In this document: positions 41,899 through 51,890 of the stretch, one piece after another
How the letters are laid out: the number at the start of each line of letters is the position of its first letter
How positions within the stretch are numbered: the stretch's first letter is position 1
NCBI RefSeq assembly: GCF_015831345.1
Contig: NZ_JADWYS010000001.1
Location: 62,001-126,000, forward strand
Length of the DNA stretch: 64,000 bases
Source: Caenimonas aquaedulcis
GTDB lineage: Bacteria; Pseudomonadota; Gammaproteobacteria; Burkholderiales; Burkholderiaceae_C
Direction of reading: 5' to 3'
Position numbers and translations under genes: made by a program
The notes under the pieces: generated by a model
The model's database searches: none
Seen by the model: the letters and a program-made list of their open reading frames with translations, nothing else
Told to the model about the DNA's origin: nothing

Positions 41899-43170
41899 GT
41901 GAAAATTCAGCGCCGGCAGGTCTTGAAATCGTTGGGGGCAACGCTATTTGCTCCCGCCCTCGCGTGGCCGCAGGTCGCGGCGGTGCCGGTCAGGATCGCG
42001 ATGATCGAAGGCCTGTCGGGCGGTAACGCGAACGGCGGCGAGGCGGTGCTGCGCAACCTGGCGTGGGCGGTGGAACGCGTGAATGCACGCGGCGGCGTGA
42101 AGCTGGCCGGCGGCGCGCGGCCGCTGGTGCTCACCCGATACGACAGCAAGGGCCAGATCGAGGAGGCGCTCTCCACGCTGCGCTCGGCCATCGACGACGG
42201 CGCGCAGTTCATCGTGCAGGGCAACTCGTCGGCGGTTGCGGCGGCGCTGATCGACGCGGTGAGCAAGCACAACGAGCGCGAGCCGCAGCGGCGCGTCGTG
42301 TTCCTCAACTATTCCGCGGTGGACCCCGCGCTCACCAACGAGCGTTGCAGCTTCTGGCACTTCCGCTTCGACGCGCATTCGGACATGCGCATGGCCGCGC
42401 TGATGCAGGTGCTCAAGGATGATCGTTCCGTCAGAAGCGCCTACCTGATCGGGCAGGACTACAGTTTCGGCCAATCGGTGCTGCGCGAGGCGCGGCGACA
42501 GCTCGGCGTGCAGCGGCCGGACGTGCACATCGTGGGCGACGAGCTGCATCCGCTGCTGCGCGTGAAGGACTTCGCGCCCTATGCCGCGAAGATCAAGGCG
42601 AGCGGCGCCGACGCGGTGATCACCGGCAACTTCAGCAATGACCTCACGCTGCTCGTGAAGGCCGCGCGGGAGGCCGGGTTCGAAGGCAAGTTCTACACGT
42701 TCTACGGCAACGCGCTGGGTGCGCCGGCGGCGATCGGGGACGCCGGGACCGGGCGCATCGTCGCGGTGGCGGACTGGCTGCCGAACGTGCCCACGCCGCA
42801 GAGCGAGGCCTTCTACCAGTCGTTCCGCCAGCGCTTCCCGAATCCCGCGGACGACTACGTCCACATGCGCATGCACCTGATGATCGAGGCGCTCGCGCAG
42901 GCCATCGAGAAGGCCGGTTCGACCGAAGCCGTGCCGGTGGTGCTGGCGCTGGAGAAAGCCAGCGTGAATTTCCACGGCCAGCGCGGCGCCATGCGCGCGG
43001 CCGACCACCAGTTCCAGCAGTCGCTGGTCGTGGGCGTCATGGACCGTCAGGGCAGCCCGGGCGTGAAGTTCGACGTCGAAGGCTCGGGCTTCGGCTTTCG
43101 CGTGATCCGCCAGCTGGGGCCGGCGCAAGCCGAGCTGCCCACGAGCTGCAAGATGGTGCGCTTCGACTGA
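41899..43170 (+). CDS. ABC transporter substrate-binding protein, amino-acid/urea type
   Basis: 423-residue type-1 periplasmic binding protein (Peripla_BP_6, Leu/Ile/Val or urea-like). Start GTG 41899 with AAGGGAG gives KIQRRQVLKSLGATLFAPAL, a Tat-type signal. The body has IAMIEGLSGGNANGGEAVLR, VLTRYDSKGQIEEALSTLR and QDYSFGQSVLREARRQLG, the last two typical of the ligand-binding lobes. No permease or ATPase genes are adjacent, so it is an orphan component in this window; ligand unknown. Confidence 0.87.
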   Translation: MKIQRRQVLKSLGATLFAPALAWPQVAAVPVRIAMIEGLSGGNANGGEAVLRNLAWAVERVNARGGVKLAGGARPLVLTRYDSKGQIEEALSTLRSAIDDGAQFIVQGNSSAVAAALIDAVSKHNEREPQRRVVFLNYSAVDPALTNERCSFWHFRFDAHSDMRMAALMQVLKDDRSVRSAYLIGQDYSFGQSVLREARRQLGVQRPDVHIVGDELHPLLRVKDFAPYAAKIKASGADAVITGNFSNDLTLLVKAAREAGFEGKFYTFYGNALGAPAAIGDAGTGRIVAVADWLPNVPTPQSEAFYQSFRQRFPNPADDYVHMRMHLMIEALAQAIEKAGSTEAVPVVLALEKASVNFHGQRGAMRAADHQFQQSLVVGVMDRQGSPGVKFDVEGSGFGFRVIRQLGPAQAELPTSCKMVRFD

Positions 43171-43179
43171 TCGCGCGGC

Positions 43180-43731
43180 TCAGCGCTTGGGCGGCGCGAG
43201 GTTCTCGATGTTGCGGTCCGGCGGCTGCGTATTTTTGAAGTCCACGACCATGTCGCCGGGGTTCGTGTCCGAGAAATGCCGAGCCAGGCTTTCGCGATCC
43301 CACCCTTTGCCCCCCTTTTGCCGGGCCGTCAGTTCGCGATCCGCCATCACGGTCTCCCAGTAGCCGGGGGAGGGCAGGGCGGCCTCGTAGATCGGGTCGG
43401 GCGTGACGGTCCACGCCATGCGCGACAGCCATTGCCGGGCGTCCGGGGCGATCTCCAGGAGCCGGCGCTCGAATTCCGCCTGGAAGGACGAGATGTAGGT
43501 GAGGAACCGGGGTTCGTCGATCTGCAGCGAGAAATTGATCTCGATCCAGACCTCTCCCGAGGGCTGCGTCATCGCGTTCATCTCGACGCTGATCCACTGG
43601 GGCGGGATGCCGCTCTTCTTGAGCGTCTTGGCGAGGACCACGCGAAGGAGTTCGCGCTTGAGTTCCTGTTCGGCTTCGGAGGGCAGGACGGACGAGGGCC
43701 GGGTGGAGGGGCCGGAGGACTGCGGGTTCAT
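43180..43731 (-). CDS. Conserved hypothetical protein
   Basis: 183 residues, not recognised. It is soluble with no signal peptide; a helical, charged N-terminal half (EAEQELKRELLRVVLAKTLK), a likely beta-strand section (VEMNAMTQPSGEVWIEINFS) and a hydrophilic tail ending NIENLAPPKR. Codon usage and G+C match neighbours, and the divergent start has a TACATT hexamer 7 nt before the ATG with no ribosome binding site. It converges on the ABC binding-protein gene (9 bp between stops) and is divergent from the aminotransferase. A real gene by composition, function unknown. Confidence 0.65.
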   Translation of the reverse strand: MNPQSSGPSTRPSSVLPSEAEQELKRELLRVVLAKTLKKSGIPPQWISVEMNAMTQPSGEVWIEINFSLQIDEPRFLTYISSFQAEFERRLLEIAPDARQWLSRMAWTVTPDPIYEAALPSPGYWETVMADRELTARQKGGKGWDRESLARHFSDTNPGDMVVDFKNTQPPDRNIENLAPPKR

Positions 43732-43781
43732 GTCACAAAATGTATCACCACCGCGGCGGGGAAGGCAATTCCCTTCTCACG

Positions 43782-43787
43782 GATACT
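43782..43787 (+). promoter_or_regulatory. Candidate -10 hexamer for the aminotransferase gene (leaderless start)
   Basis: GATACT lies 6 nt before ATG 43794, with no Shine-Dalgarno sequence between. A mirror-image element for the divergent gene, TACATT (43744-43739 on the minus strand), is in the same 62-bp gap. No -35 box is evident. Confidence 0.35.
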
Positions 43788-43793
43788 CGCCGG

Positions 43794-44951
43794 ATGCGCC
43801 AAGCCGTCCAGAACCTCGAAGAATCCCGCATCCGTGAAGTCGCCAATGCCGGCATGGGGAGGGCGGACGTCCTGCCCTTCTGGTTCGGCGAAAGCGACGA
43901 AGTCACGCCCCAGTTCATCCGCGACGCGGCCATGGAATCGCTCGCGAAGGGCGAGACGTTCTACTCGCACAACCTGGGGCTGCCCGAACTGCGCGAGGCC
44001 GTCGCCCGGTATACCAGCGCACTGCATCCACGCGTCGGGGTCGACCGGATCGCCATCACCTCGGGCGGCGTGAATGCGCTGATGCTGGCCGTGCAGGCGC
44101 TCGTGGACGGGGGGGACGAAGTCGTCTGCGTGACGCCGGTGTGGCCGAATCTGACGGCCCAGCCGCTGATCCTGGGGGCGCGGCTCAAGCGCGTCTCGCT
44201 GCGGCCGGAGGGCGGGCGCTGGACGCTGGACGTGCAGGCGCTGCTGGATGCCGTGACGCCGTTGACGAAGCTGCTCATCATCAACGCGCCGAACAACCCC
44301 ACCGGTTGGACGCTCACGCGTGGCGAGCAGCAGGCGATCCTGGAACATTGCCGCAAGACGGGCACCTGGATCCTGGCGGATGAGGTCTACGAGCGCCTCT
44401 ACTACGAGCCCTCGGCCAACCGGTGCGCCCCGAGTTTCCTGGACGTGGCCCTGCCGGACGACCGCCTGGTCGTCGCGCACAGCTTCTCCAAGAGCTTCCT
44501 CATGACCGGATGGCGTTTGGGCTGGCTCGTGATGCCGACCTCCGTCACGCACCACATGGGCAAGCTCATCGAATTCAATACGTCCTGCACCAGCGTCTTC
44601 ATCCAGCGCGCGGGCGTCGTGGCGATGGAGCGCACGGAAGAGGTGACCCCACGGGTGGTGGCGCACCTGAAGGCGTGCCGCGACACCCTGGTACCCCTGT
44701 TGCAGGCACTCCCGCAGGTGAAAGTCCAGGCGGCTCCCGGGGGCATGTACGCGTTCTTCCAGCTCGAGGGGTTCGGCGACTCCCTGGCGACGGCCAAGCG
44801 GCTGGTGGCCGAAGCGGGTATCGGCCTTGCGCCGGGCAATGCCTTCGCCCCCGAAGCGCAGGGGTGGCTGCGCTGGTGTTTCGCTTCAAAAGACCTCTCC
44901 AGGCTGGAGGAGGGCGCGCGGCGCCTGCAGTCCTGGCTGCGCGTTGTATAA
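43794..44951 (+). CDS. Class I/II pyridoxal phosphate aminotransferase
   Basis: 385-residue fold-type I aminotransferase of the AspC/aromatic aminotransferase group. Lys233 in AHSFSKSFLMTGWRLGW is the PLP lysine; INAPNNPTGW is the family loop that orients PLP; the substrate Arg lies in GWLRWCFASK. The amino donor cannot be deduced. ATG 43794 starts the homology; the frame is open 18 codons upstream. Its TAA stop is contained within the TATAAT hexamer proposed for rpsO. Confidence 0.88.
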   Translation: MRQAVQNLEESRIREVANAGMGRADVLPFWFGESDEVTPQFIRDAAMESLAKGETFYSHNLGLPELREAVARYTSALHPRVGVDRIAITSGGVNALMLAVQALVDGGDEVVCVTPVWPNLTAQPLILGARLKRVSLRPEGGRWTLDVQALLDAVTPLTKLLIINAPNNPTGWTLTRGEQQAILEHCRKTGTWILADEVYERLYYEPSANRCAPSFLDVALPDDRLVVAHSFSKSFLMTGWRLGWLVMPTSVTHHMGKLIEFNTSCTSVFIQRAGVVAMERTEEVTPRVVAHLKACRDTLVPLLQALPQVKVQAAPGGMYAFFQLEGFGDSLATAKRLVAEAGIGLAPGNAFAPEAQGWLRWCFASKDLSRLEEGARRLQSWLRVV

Positions 44952-44952
44952 T
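44947..44952 (+). promoter_or_regulatory. Candidate -10 box (TATAAT) for rpsO
   Basis: A perfect TATAAT about 84 nt upstream of the rpsO ATG, sharing the TAA stop of the aminotransferase. No good -35 box is visible 16-18 bp upstream. It would give an 80-nt leader. Confidence 0.5.
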
Positions 44953-45035
44953 TCCAAGGCTTTGCATCCCGCGAAGCGCACGTGGGCAGCCATTCCAGCA
45001 GCCCACGCAAGTCAAACCCAATACAAGGAAATCCC

Positions 45036-45299
45036 ATGACCGCCATCAACAAGGCCGAGGTCGTCAAGGCCAACGCCCGCAGCGCGAGCGACACCGGCAG
45101 CCCCGAAGTCCAGGTTGCCCTGCTGACCGCCCGCATCAACGAACTCACCCCCCACTTCAAGACGCACGCCAAGGACCACCATGGCCGCCGCGGCCTCCTG
45201 CGCATGGTCAACCGCCGCAAGAGCCTGCTGTCGTACCTGAAGGACAAGGACGCCGAGCGCTACACCGCGCTGATCGGCAAGCTGGGCCTGCGCAAGTAA
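45036..45299 (+). CDS. rpsO: 30S ribosomal protein S15
   Basis: 87-residue S15, which binds 16S rRNA helices 20-22 early in small-subunit assembly. The family signature is [20 protein letters not shown] with [13 protein letters not shown] following. ATG 45036 follows AAGGAAATCCC. It is transcribed upstream of pnp as in most proteobacteria, with an intrinsic terminator between the two. S15 regulates its own translation in E. coli; no matching leader structure was identified here. Confidence 0.98.
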   Translation: MTAINKAEVVKANARSASDTGSPEVQVALLTARINELTPHFKTHAKDHHGRRGLLRMVNRRKSLLSYLKDKDAERYTALIGKLGLRK

Positions 45300-45321
45300 G
45301 CCGGGCTTTCAACAAACACGA

Positions 45322-45358
45322 GCGCCTGAGTTAGTACCACGCTAGCTCAGGCGCTTTT
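45322..45358 (+). terminator. Terminator between rpsO and pnp
   Basis: GCGCCTGAG pairs with CTCAGGCGC across a 15-nt loop, followed by TTTT. The short U-tract may allow read-through into pnp. Confidence 0.75.
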
Positions 45359-45394
45359 GACTTCGGAGACAGGCAAGACGAATACGCGCTGTGT

Positions 45395-45434
45395 CATTCC
45401 ATCAGCAGCCCGCCCGCAGGCTCCTCATGGAATG
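45395..45434 (+). promoter_or_regulatory. Stem-loop in the pnp leader
   Basis: CATTCCAT pairs with ATGGAATG over 24 nt that include an inner AGCC/GGCT stem; no U-tract follows. In E. coli a leader stem-loop cut by RNase III is the site of pnp autoregulation. Equating the two is inference. Confidence 0.45.
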
Positions 45435-45508
45435 GCATCGTGTTCGACACCGCTTTCTCCGGGCACCATGGCGCAGCCACATGCGTCGATGACAACAAGG
45501 AGAATTCC

Positions 45509-47845
45509 ATGAGCATTTTCAACAAGGTCACCAAGACGTTCACCTGGGGCAGCCATACGGTCAAGCTCGAGACGGGTGAGATCGCCCGCCAGTCCGGCGG
45601 CGCCGTCGTCGTCGACATCGAAGGCACCGTGGTCCTCGCGACCGTGGTCGCCGCCAAGTCCGCCAAGCCGGGCCAGGACTTCTTCCCGCTGACGGTCGAC
45701 TACATCGAGAAGACCTACGCCGCCGGCAAGATCCCCGGCAGCTTCTTCAAGCGCGAAGCCAAGCCGAGCGAGCACGAGACGCTCACGTCCCGCCTGATCG
45801 ACCGCCCGATCCGCCCCCTGTTCCCCGAAGGCTTCCTGAACGACGTGCACGTGGTGATCCACACGATGTCGCTTAACCCCGAAGTCGACGCCGACATCGC
45901 CGCCATGATCGGCGTGAGCGCCGCGCTGTCGATCTCCGGCATCCCGTTCTCCGGCCCGATCGGCGCCGCGCGCGTGGGCTACATCAACGGCGAATACGTG
46001 CTGAACCCGGGCCAGACGCAGCGCAAGGACTCGCAGATGGACCTCGTCGTGGCGGGCACCGAAGCCGCCGTGCTGATGGTCGAATCGGAAGCGCAGCAGC
46101 TGTCCGAGGAAGTCATGCTCGGCGCCGTGGTGTTCGGCCACGACCAGAGCAAGATCGCCATCAACGCGATCCACGAGCTCGTGCGCGAAGCCGGCAAGCC
46201 GGTGTGGGACTGGCGCGCTCCTCCCAAGGACGAAGTGCTGATCTCCAAGGTGAAGGCCCTGGCCGAAGAGAAGCTGCGCGCCGCCTACCAGCTGCGCAAC
46301 AAGCAGGCCCGCACCCACGCCACGCGTGAAGTGACGACCTGGACGCACGCCGGCCTGAAGGCCGAAGGCGTCGAGTTCGAGGCCGGCGCCGTCGACGGCA
46401 TGCTGTTCGACATCGAAGCCAAGATCGTCCGCGACCAGATCCTGGCCGGCGAGCCGCGCATCGACGGCCGCGACACGCGCACCGTCCGCCCGATCGAGAT
46501 TCGCACCGGCGTGCTGCCGCGCACCCACGGCTCGGCGCTCTTCACGCGCGGCGAGACGCAGGCGCTGGTCGTCACCACGCTCGGCACCGAGCGCGATGCG
46601 CAGCGCATCGACGCGCTGATGGGCGAGTACGAAGACCGCTTCATGTTCCACTACAACATGCCTCCCTTCGCCACCGGCGAAGTCGGCCGCATGGGCTCCA
46701 CCAAGCGCCGCGAAATCGGCCACGGCCGCCTCGCCAAGCGTGCGCTCGTCGCCTGCCTGCCGAGCAAGGAAGACTTCCCCTACACCGTGCGTGTCGTCTC
46801 GGAAATCACCGAGTCCAACGGCTCCTCGTCGATGGCGTCCGTGTGCGGCGGCTGCCTGTCGCTGATGGACGCGGGCGTCCCGATGAAGGCGCACGTCGCC
46901 GGCATCGCGATGGGCCTGATCAAGGAAGGCAACCGCTTCGCCGTGCTCACCGACATCCTGGGCGATGAAGATCACCTGGGCGACATGGACTTCAAGGTCG
47001 CCGGCACCACCAACGGCATCACAGCGCTGCAGATGGACATCAAGATCCAGGGCATCACGCGCGAGATCATGCAGGTCGCGCTCGCACAGGCCAAGGAAGC
47101 GCGTATGCACATCCTGGGCAAGATGCAGGAGACGCTGGCCGTCGCCAAGACCGAGGTGAGCAACTTCGCGCCGCGCCTGTTCACGATGAAGATCAACCCC
47201 GAGAAGATCCGCGACGTGATCGGCAAGGGCGGCGCCGTCATCCGCGCGCTGACCGAGGAGACCGGCTGCCAGATCAACATCGAGGAAGACGGCACCATCA
47301 CCATCGCCTCCACCGATCCGGAGAAGGCCGAGTTCGCCAAGCAGCGCATCACGCAGATCACCGCGGAAGTGGAAATCGGCAAGGTCTACGAAGGTCCGGT
47401 CACCAAGATCCTCGACTTCGGCGCCTTGGTGAACCTGCTGCCCGGCAAGGACGGCCTGCTGCACATCAGCCAGATCGCGCACGAGCGCGTCGAGAAGGTC
47501 ACCGACTACCTGTCGGAAGGCCAGATCGTCAAGGTCAAGGTGCTCGAGACCGACGAGAAGGGCCGCGTCAAGCTCTCCATGAAGGCGCTGACCGAGCGTC
47601 CGCCGATGGAAGGCGGCGGCGCACCGCGCGGTGAGCGCGAATTCCGCCAGCCCCGTGGGGATGACCGCCAGCCTCGCGAGAACCGCGAACCCCGCGGCGA
47701 GGACCGTCAGCCCCGCGAGAACCGCGAGCCGCGTGAAAATCGCGAGCCGCGCGAGAGCCGCGACCAGCGTCCGCAGCAGCAACCTCCGGTCGATGCCGAT
47801 CAGGCCCAGCAACAGCTGCCGGTCGAGCCCGGCCAGAACGGCTGA
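45509..47845 (+). CDS. pnp: Polyribonucleotide nucleotidyltransferase (PNPase)
   Basis: 778 residues. Two RNase PH-like domains (about 15-220 and 310-530), then KH ([20 protein letters not shown]) and S1 RNA-binding domains (from about residue 620). It degrades RNA from the 3' end by phosphorolysis, partly within the degradosome. After the S1 domain there is a disordered tail of about 75 residues made of repeats of the ENREPR / [11 protein letters not shown] type and ending in a glutamine/proline stretch, longer than in E. coli. ATG 45509 has AAGGAGAATTCC. Confidence 0.97.
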   Translation: MSIFNKVTKTFTWGSHTVKLETGEIARQSGGAVVVDIEGTVVLATVVAAKSAKPGQDFFPLTVDYIEKTYAAGKIPGSFFKREAKPSEHETLTSRLIDRPIRPLFPEGFLNDVHVVIHTMSLNPEVDADIAAMIGVSAALSISGIPFSGPIGAARVGYINGEYVLNPGQTQRKDSQMDLVVAGTEAAVLMVESEAQQLSEEVMLGAVVFGHDQSKIAINAIHELVREAGKPVWDWRAPPKDEVLISKVKALAEEKLRAAYQLRNKQARTHATREVTTWTHAGLKAEGVEFEAGAVDGMLFDIEAKIVRDQILAGEPRIDGRDTRTVRPIEIRTGVLPRTHGSALFTRGETQALVVTTLGTERDAQRIDALMGEYEDRFMFHYNMPPFATGEVGRMGSTKRREIGHGRLAKRALVACLPSKEDFPYTVRVVSEITESNGSSSMASVCGGCLSLMDAGVPMKAHVAGIAMGLIKEGNRFAVLTDILGDEDHLGDMDFKVAGTTNGITALQMDIKIQGITREIMQVALAQAKEARMHILGKMQETLAVAKTEVSNFAPRLFTMKINPEKIRDVIGKGGAVIRALTEETGCQINIEEDGTITIASTDPEKAEFAKQRITQITAEVEIGKVYEGPVTKILDFGALVNLLPGKDGLLHISQIAHERVEKVTDYLSEGQIVKVKVLETDEKGRVKLSMKALTERPPMEGGGAPRGEREFRQPRGDDRQPRENREPRGEDRQPRENREPRENREPRESRDQRPQQQPPVDADQAQQQLPVEPGQNG

Positions 47846-47911
47846 CCTGGCCGGCAGCGGGCGTCACTTGCGGGCGCCCCGCCGACCTTCAACGTCCCCC
47901 GGGGAGCGTCG

Positions 47912-48898
47912 ATGAAAACCGTTGAAATCACCACGCCCGGCAAGCCGGATGTGCTGCGCATGGGCGAGCGCCCGGACCCCGTTGCGCGCCCCGGCGAATT
48001 GCTGATCCGCGTCAAGGCGAGCGGCATCAACCGTCCGGACGTGCTCCAGCGCACGGGCAATTACCCGGTTCCGCCGGGTGCGTCCGACATTCCCGGCCTC
48101 GAAGTCGCGGGCGAAATCGTCGACGGGGACGCGCAAGCGATGGCCGCCGCCGGTCTCAGGAAGGGCGATCGCGTCTGCGCGCTTGTCGCGGGTGGCGGTT
48201 ACGCCGAACTCTGCGTCGCGCCTGTGGGCCAGTGCCTCCCCGTGCCCGAGGGGTTCACCGACATCGAGGCGGCTTCGCTGCCCGAAACCTTCTTCACCGT
48301 GTGGAGCAACGTGTTCGACCGGGGCCGGCTGCAGGCCGGCGAGGTTTTCATGGTCCAGGGCGGCACGAGCGGCATCGGCGTCACCGCCATCCAGCTCGCC
48401 AAAGCCATGGGCGCGACCGTGATCGCGACAGCGGGCAGCGACGACAAGTGCGCGGCGTGCCTGAAGCTCGGCGCCGACCACGCGATCAACTACAAGACGC
48501 AGGACTTCGCGGAGGAAGCGAAGAAGCTGACCGGTGGCAAGGGCGTCGACGTGATCCTGGACATGGTCGCGGGCGAATACGTCACGCGTGAAGTCGGGTG
48601 CATGGCGGAGGATGGCCGGCTGGTCATCATCGCCGTGCAGGGCGGCACGAAGAGCGAATTCAATGCGGGCCTCGTGCTGCGCAGGCGGCTGCTGATCACC
48701 GGCTCCACGTTGCGTCCGCGTCCTGTCGCCTTCAAGGCGAATATCGCCGCTTCACTGCGCGCCAAGGTGTGGCCCCTGCTCGAGTCCGGCGCGATCAAGC
48801 CCGTGATCCACAGCACGTTCCCCGCCGCCGACGCCGCCCAGGCCCATGAGTTGATGGAATCGAATCAGCACATCGGCAAGATCGTCCTCACGTGGTGA
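47912..48898 (+). CDS. NAD(P)H quinone oxidoreductase, PIG3/QOR family
   Basis: 328-residue medium-chain dehydrogenase/reductase of the zinc-free quinone oxidoreductase group (similar to human TP53I3). Nucleotide-binding motif [15 protein letters not shown] is at about 151-165; [16 protein letters not shown] is the N-terminal signature. It reduces quinones or enones with NADPH. Its place between pnp and tpiA is conserved in this bacterial group, but no functional link is known. Confidence 0.9.
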   Translation: MKTVEITTPGKPDVLRMGERPDPVARPGELLIRVKASGINRPDVLQRTGNYPVPPGASDIPGLEVAGEIVDGDAQAMAAAGLRKGDRVCALVAGGGYAELCVAPVGQCLPVPEGFTDIEAASLPETFFTVWSNVFDRGRLQAGEVFMVQGGTSGIGVTAIQLAKAMGATVIATAGSDDKCAACLKLGADHAINYKTQDFAEEAKKLTGGKGVDVILDMVAGEYVTREVGCMAEDGRLVIIAVQGGTKSEFNAGLVLRRRLLITGSTLRPRPVAFKANIAASLRAKVWPLLESGAIKPVIHSTFPAADAAQAHELMESNQHIGKIVLTW

Positions 48899-48906
48899 CC
48901 GCTTCC

Positions 48907-49650
48907 ATGTCCAGGCAACTCATCGCAGGCAACTGGAAGATGAACGGCAGCCTCGCCGCGAACGACACGCTCGTGCGTGCCGTGGCGGCCGGGCTGGCGG
49001 GCGCACGTTGCGACGTCGCGGTCTGCGTGCCGTCGCCGTATCTCGCTCAGGTGCAGGGGCTGCTGTCGGGCAACTCGCTTGCGCTCGGCGCACAGGATGT
49101 GTCGCTGCACGAGCAGGGCGCCTACACCGGTGAAGTCTCCGCGGCGATGCTCAAGGAATTCGGCGTCCGCTATGCGATCGTCGGCCACTCCGAGCGAAGG
49201 CAGTACCACGGCGAAACCGATGCGGCGGTCGCCGACAAGGCGAAGGCCGCGCTGGCCCACGGCATCACGCCCATCGTATGCGTCGGCGAAACACTGGCGG
49301 ATCGCGAGGCCGGGCGCACCGCCGACGTGGTGAAGCGCCAGATGGCCGCGGTGATCCATACCAACGGCCATTGCATCAGCGAAATCGTGGTCGCCTACGA
49401 GCCCGTGTGGGCGATCGGAACCGGCCGCACGGCAACGCCCGAGCAGGCGCAGGAAGTGCATGCCCTGCTACGCACGCAGCTGCACGCGGCGACGCAGCAC
49501 GTCGAGCGCATCCGCATCCTCTACGGCGGCAGCATGAACGCGGCGAATGCGGCCGCGCTGCTGGCGCAGCCGGACATCGACGGCGGCCTCATCGGCGGCG
49601 CGTCGCTCAAACCGGCGGACTTTCTTCAAATCGTGGCTGCGGCGCGCTGA
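48907..49650 (+). CDS. tpiA: Triosephosphate isomerase
   Basis: 247-residue TIM barrel interconverting dihydroxyacetone phosphate and glyceraldehyde 3-phosphate. Catalytic Lys11 (GNWKMNGS), His94 (IVGHSERR) and Glu165 ([11 protein letters not shown]) are in place, as are the phosphate loop residues near [11 protein letters not shown] 48907 is preferred; GTG codons at 48892 and 48895 overlap the end of the quinone oxidoreductase gene and are alternative starts. Confidence 0.97.
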   Translation: MSRQLIAGNWKMNGSLAANDTLVRAVAAGLAGARCDVAVCVPSPYLAQVQGLLSGNSLALGAQDVSLHEQGAYTGEVSAAMLKEFGVRYAIVGHSERRQYHGETDAAVADKAKAALAHGITPIVCVGETLADREAGRTADVVKRQMAAVIHTNGHCISEIVVAYEPVWAIGTGRTATPEQAQEVHALLRTQLHAATQHVERIRILYGGSMNAANAAALLAQPDIDGGLIGGASLKPADFLQIVAAAR

Positions 49651-49690
49651 GCGCCGCGGCAAGCAACAAAAATACAGGAGTGAATTTCCA

Positions 49691-50107
49691 ATGAACGTTT
49701 TGCTTACCGCCGTCCTGGCCGTGCAGATGCTGACTGCGCTCGGGATGATCGGCCTCATCCTCATCCAGCACGGCAAGGGTGCGGACATGGGCGCGGCCTT
49801 CGGCAGCGGCTCGTCCGGCAGCCTCTTCGGCGCCAGCGGCAGCGCGAATTTCCTCTCGCGCACCACCGCCGTGCTCGCCGCCGTGTTCTTCGTCTGCACG
49901 CTCGCGCTGGCCTACTTCGGGAACCTGCGTACCGCGGAGCCCACGAGCGGCGCACTCGACCGCGGCGCGCCGGTTTCCGCGCCCGCGCCCGCTGCGTCCG
50001 GCGCCGCGTTGATCCCCGGCACGAGCGCGCCGTCGGCTTCCAGCGCCGCCGTGCCCGCGCCGGCTGCACCTGCGGCGTCAGGGATGGGTCAGATCCCCAC
50101 GAAGTGA
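49691..50107 (+). CDS. secG: Preprotein translocase subunit SecG
   Basis: 138-residue inner-membrane component of SecYEG. Two membrane segments (about 3-23 and 54-73) flank the conserved cytosolic loop LIQHGKGADMGAAFGSG. The C-terminal 55 residues form an Ala/Pro/Ser-rich disordered tail, longer than in E. coli. ATG 49691 follows ACAGGAGTGAATTTCCA. Order tpiA-secG is widely conserved. Confidence 0.94.
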   Translation: MNVLLTAVLAVQMLTALGMIGLILIQHGKGADMGAAFGSGSSGSLFGASGSANFLSRTTAVLAAVFFVCTLALAYFGNLRTAEPTSGALDRGAPVSAPAPAASGAALIPGTSAPSASSAAVPAPAAPAASGMGQIPTK

Positions 50108-50236
50108 TTGCAAGTTAAGGTCGCGCTACTGGAGAAGCGCACCGAATTGAGGGTAAACTCCAAGGCTGTCCGGGAAGCCAACAATTCGCATGATTCGTCA
50201 TGCGGTTCCTCATGCCAGCCCGGGCAGAAAAAAACC

Positions 50237-50321
50237 GCCGTCGTGGTGAAATTGGTAGACACGCTATCTTGAGGGGGTAGTGGCGAAAGCTGTGCGAGTT
50301 CGAGTCTCGCCGACGGCACCA
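50237..50321 (+). tRNA. tRNA-Leu (anticodon GAG)
   Basis: 85 nt with an encoded CCA. The acceptor GCCGTCG pairs with CGACGGC. The anticodon stem CTATC/GGTAG holds loop TTGAGGG with anticodon GAG, which reads CUC/CUU leucine codons. The long variable arm and the T loop GTTCGAGTC are typical of class II leucine tRNAs. It lies between secG and nuoA, a synteny common in Burkholderiales. Confidence 0.95.
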
Positions 50322-50328
50322 GAATAAA

Positions 50329-50354
50329 GACCTACCGGGGGTGATCGGCAGGTC
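50329..50354 (+). promoter_or_regulatory. Hairpin between tRNA-Leu and nuoA
   Basis: GACCT-A-CCG pairs with CGG-C-AGGTC, with a small bulge, 7 nt past the tRNA 3' end and 23 bp before nuoA. No U-tract follows, so it is not a terminator; it may mark tRNA processing from a read-through transcript. Confidence 0.35.
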
Positions 50355-50377
50355 AAAGCGCGGATCACAGCCTCAAG

Positions 50378-50749
50378 ATGAACCTCGACCAGTACCTCCC
50401 CGTCCTCTTGTTCATTTTGGTCGGCGTAGGGGTCGGCATCGCTCCCCAGGCACTGGGCTGGGTCTTCTCCAGCCTGCTGGGCTTCCAGAAGCCCGACGCG
50501 GCCAAGAACTCCCCTTACGAATGCGGCTTCGAGGCCTTCGAGGACGCGCGCATGAAATTCGACGTTCGCTACTACCTCGTCGCCATCCTCTTCATCCTGT
50601 TCGACCTGGAAATCGCCTTCCTCTTCCCCTGGGCCGTTTCGCTGAAGGAAATCGGCGCGGTCGGCTTCTGGGCCATGATGGTCTTTCTCGGCATCCTGGT
50701 CGTGGGCTTCGTATACGAATGGAAAAAGGGCGCGCTGGACTGGGAGTGA
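50378..50749 (+). CDS. nuoA: NADH-quinone oxidoreductase subunit A
   Basis: 123-residue membrane subunit of complex I. Three hydrophobic segments, with the conserved loop [20 protein letters not shown] (contains the quinone-channel Cys) between the first and second. ATG 50378 lacks a strong ribosome binding site. It is the first gene of the 14-gene operon, 36 bp before nuoB. Confidence 0.97.
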   Translation: MNLDQYLPVLLFILVGVGVGIAPQALGWVFSSLLGFQKPDAAKNSPYECGFEAFEDARMKFDVRYYLVAILFILFDLEIAFLFPWAVSLKEIGAVGFWAMMVFLGILVVGFVYEWKKGALDWE

Positions 50750-50785
50750 AGCTTCCACCCCCGCGCGATTCCCAAGGGACTATCT

Positions 50786-51265
<480 letters not shown>

Positions 51266-51275
51266 GGACGAACGA

Positions 51276-51890
51276 ATGACCGCCATCCCGTTCGCCGTCA
51301 AACCTGCTGAACTCAAGGAAGTCATCGCCCGCGTGCTCGGCGACCTCGCCAAGCGCATCGATTTGCGCCTGGACGAGATTACCGTCACCGTCTCGGCGGC
51401 GAATTACCTGGCCGCTGCAAGGCTGCTGCGCGACAATCCCGAGTGCCGGTTCGAGCAACTGCTCGACCTGTGCGGCATCGATTATTCGGAATGGCGCGCA
51501 GGGGAGTGGGACGGGCTGCGCTATTGCGTCGCGTCGCACCTGCTGTCGATCAGCCTCAACCAGCGCGTGCGCCTGAAGGTGTTCGCGCCCGACGACGAAT
51601 TGCCTGTGGTCGATTCGCTCAACGGCCTGTGGAACAGCGCGAACTGGTTCGAGCGCGAAGCGTTCGACCTTTACGGCATCGTGTTCGAAGGCCATGACGA
51701 CCTGCGCCGCATCCTCACCGACTACGGCTTCATCGGCCACCCGTTCCGCAAGGACTTCCCGGTGTCGGGCCACGTCGAGATGCGCTACGACGCCGAGCGC
51801 CAGCGCGTGATCTACCAGCCGGTCACGATCGAGCCGCGCGAAATCACGCCGCGAATCATCCGCGAAGAGAACTACGGCGGAATTCAATAA
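51276..51890 (+). CDS. nuoC: NADH-quinone oxidoreductase subunit C
   Basis: 204-residue 30-kDa subunit of the hydrophilic arm. Signature [20 protein letters not shown], followed by [19 protein letters not shown]. It is separate from NuoD, as in alpha- and beta-proteobacteria; E. coli has a fused NuoCD. The TAA stop overlaps the nuoD ATG (TAATG). Confidence 0.97.
   Translation: MTAIPFAVKPAELKEVIARVLGDLAKRIDLRLDEITVTVSAANYLAAARLLRDNPECRFEQLLDLCGIDYSEWRAGEWDGLRYCVASHLLSISLNQRVRLKVFAPDDELPVVDSLNGLWNSANWFEREAFDLYGIVFEGHDDLRRILTDYGFIGHPFRKDFPVSGHVEMRYDAERQRVIYQPVTIEPREITPRIIREENYGGIQ

Noticed and set aside
45425..47812. 795-codon minus-strand frame opposite pnp
   Set aside because: Shadow of pnp, with biased residues and no family resemblance.
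50179..50234. Hairpin with a run of A upstream of tRNA-Leu as a secG terminator
   Set aside because: The homopolymer is A on the plus strand, and T precedes the stem on the minus strand, so neither direction gives an intrinsic terminator.
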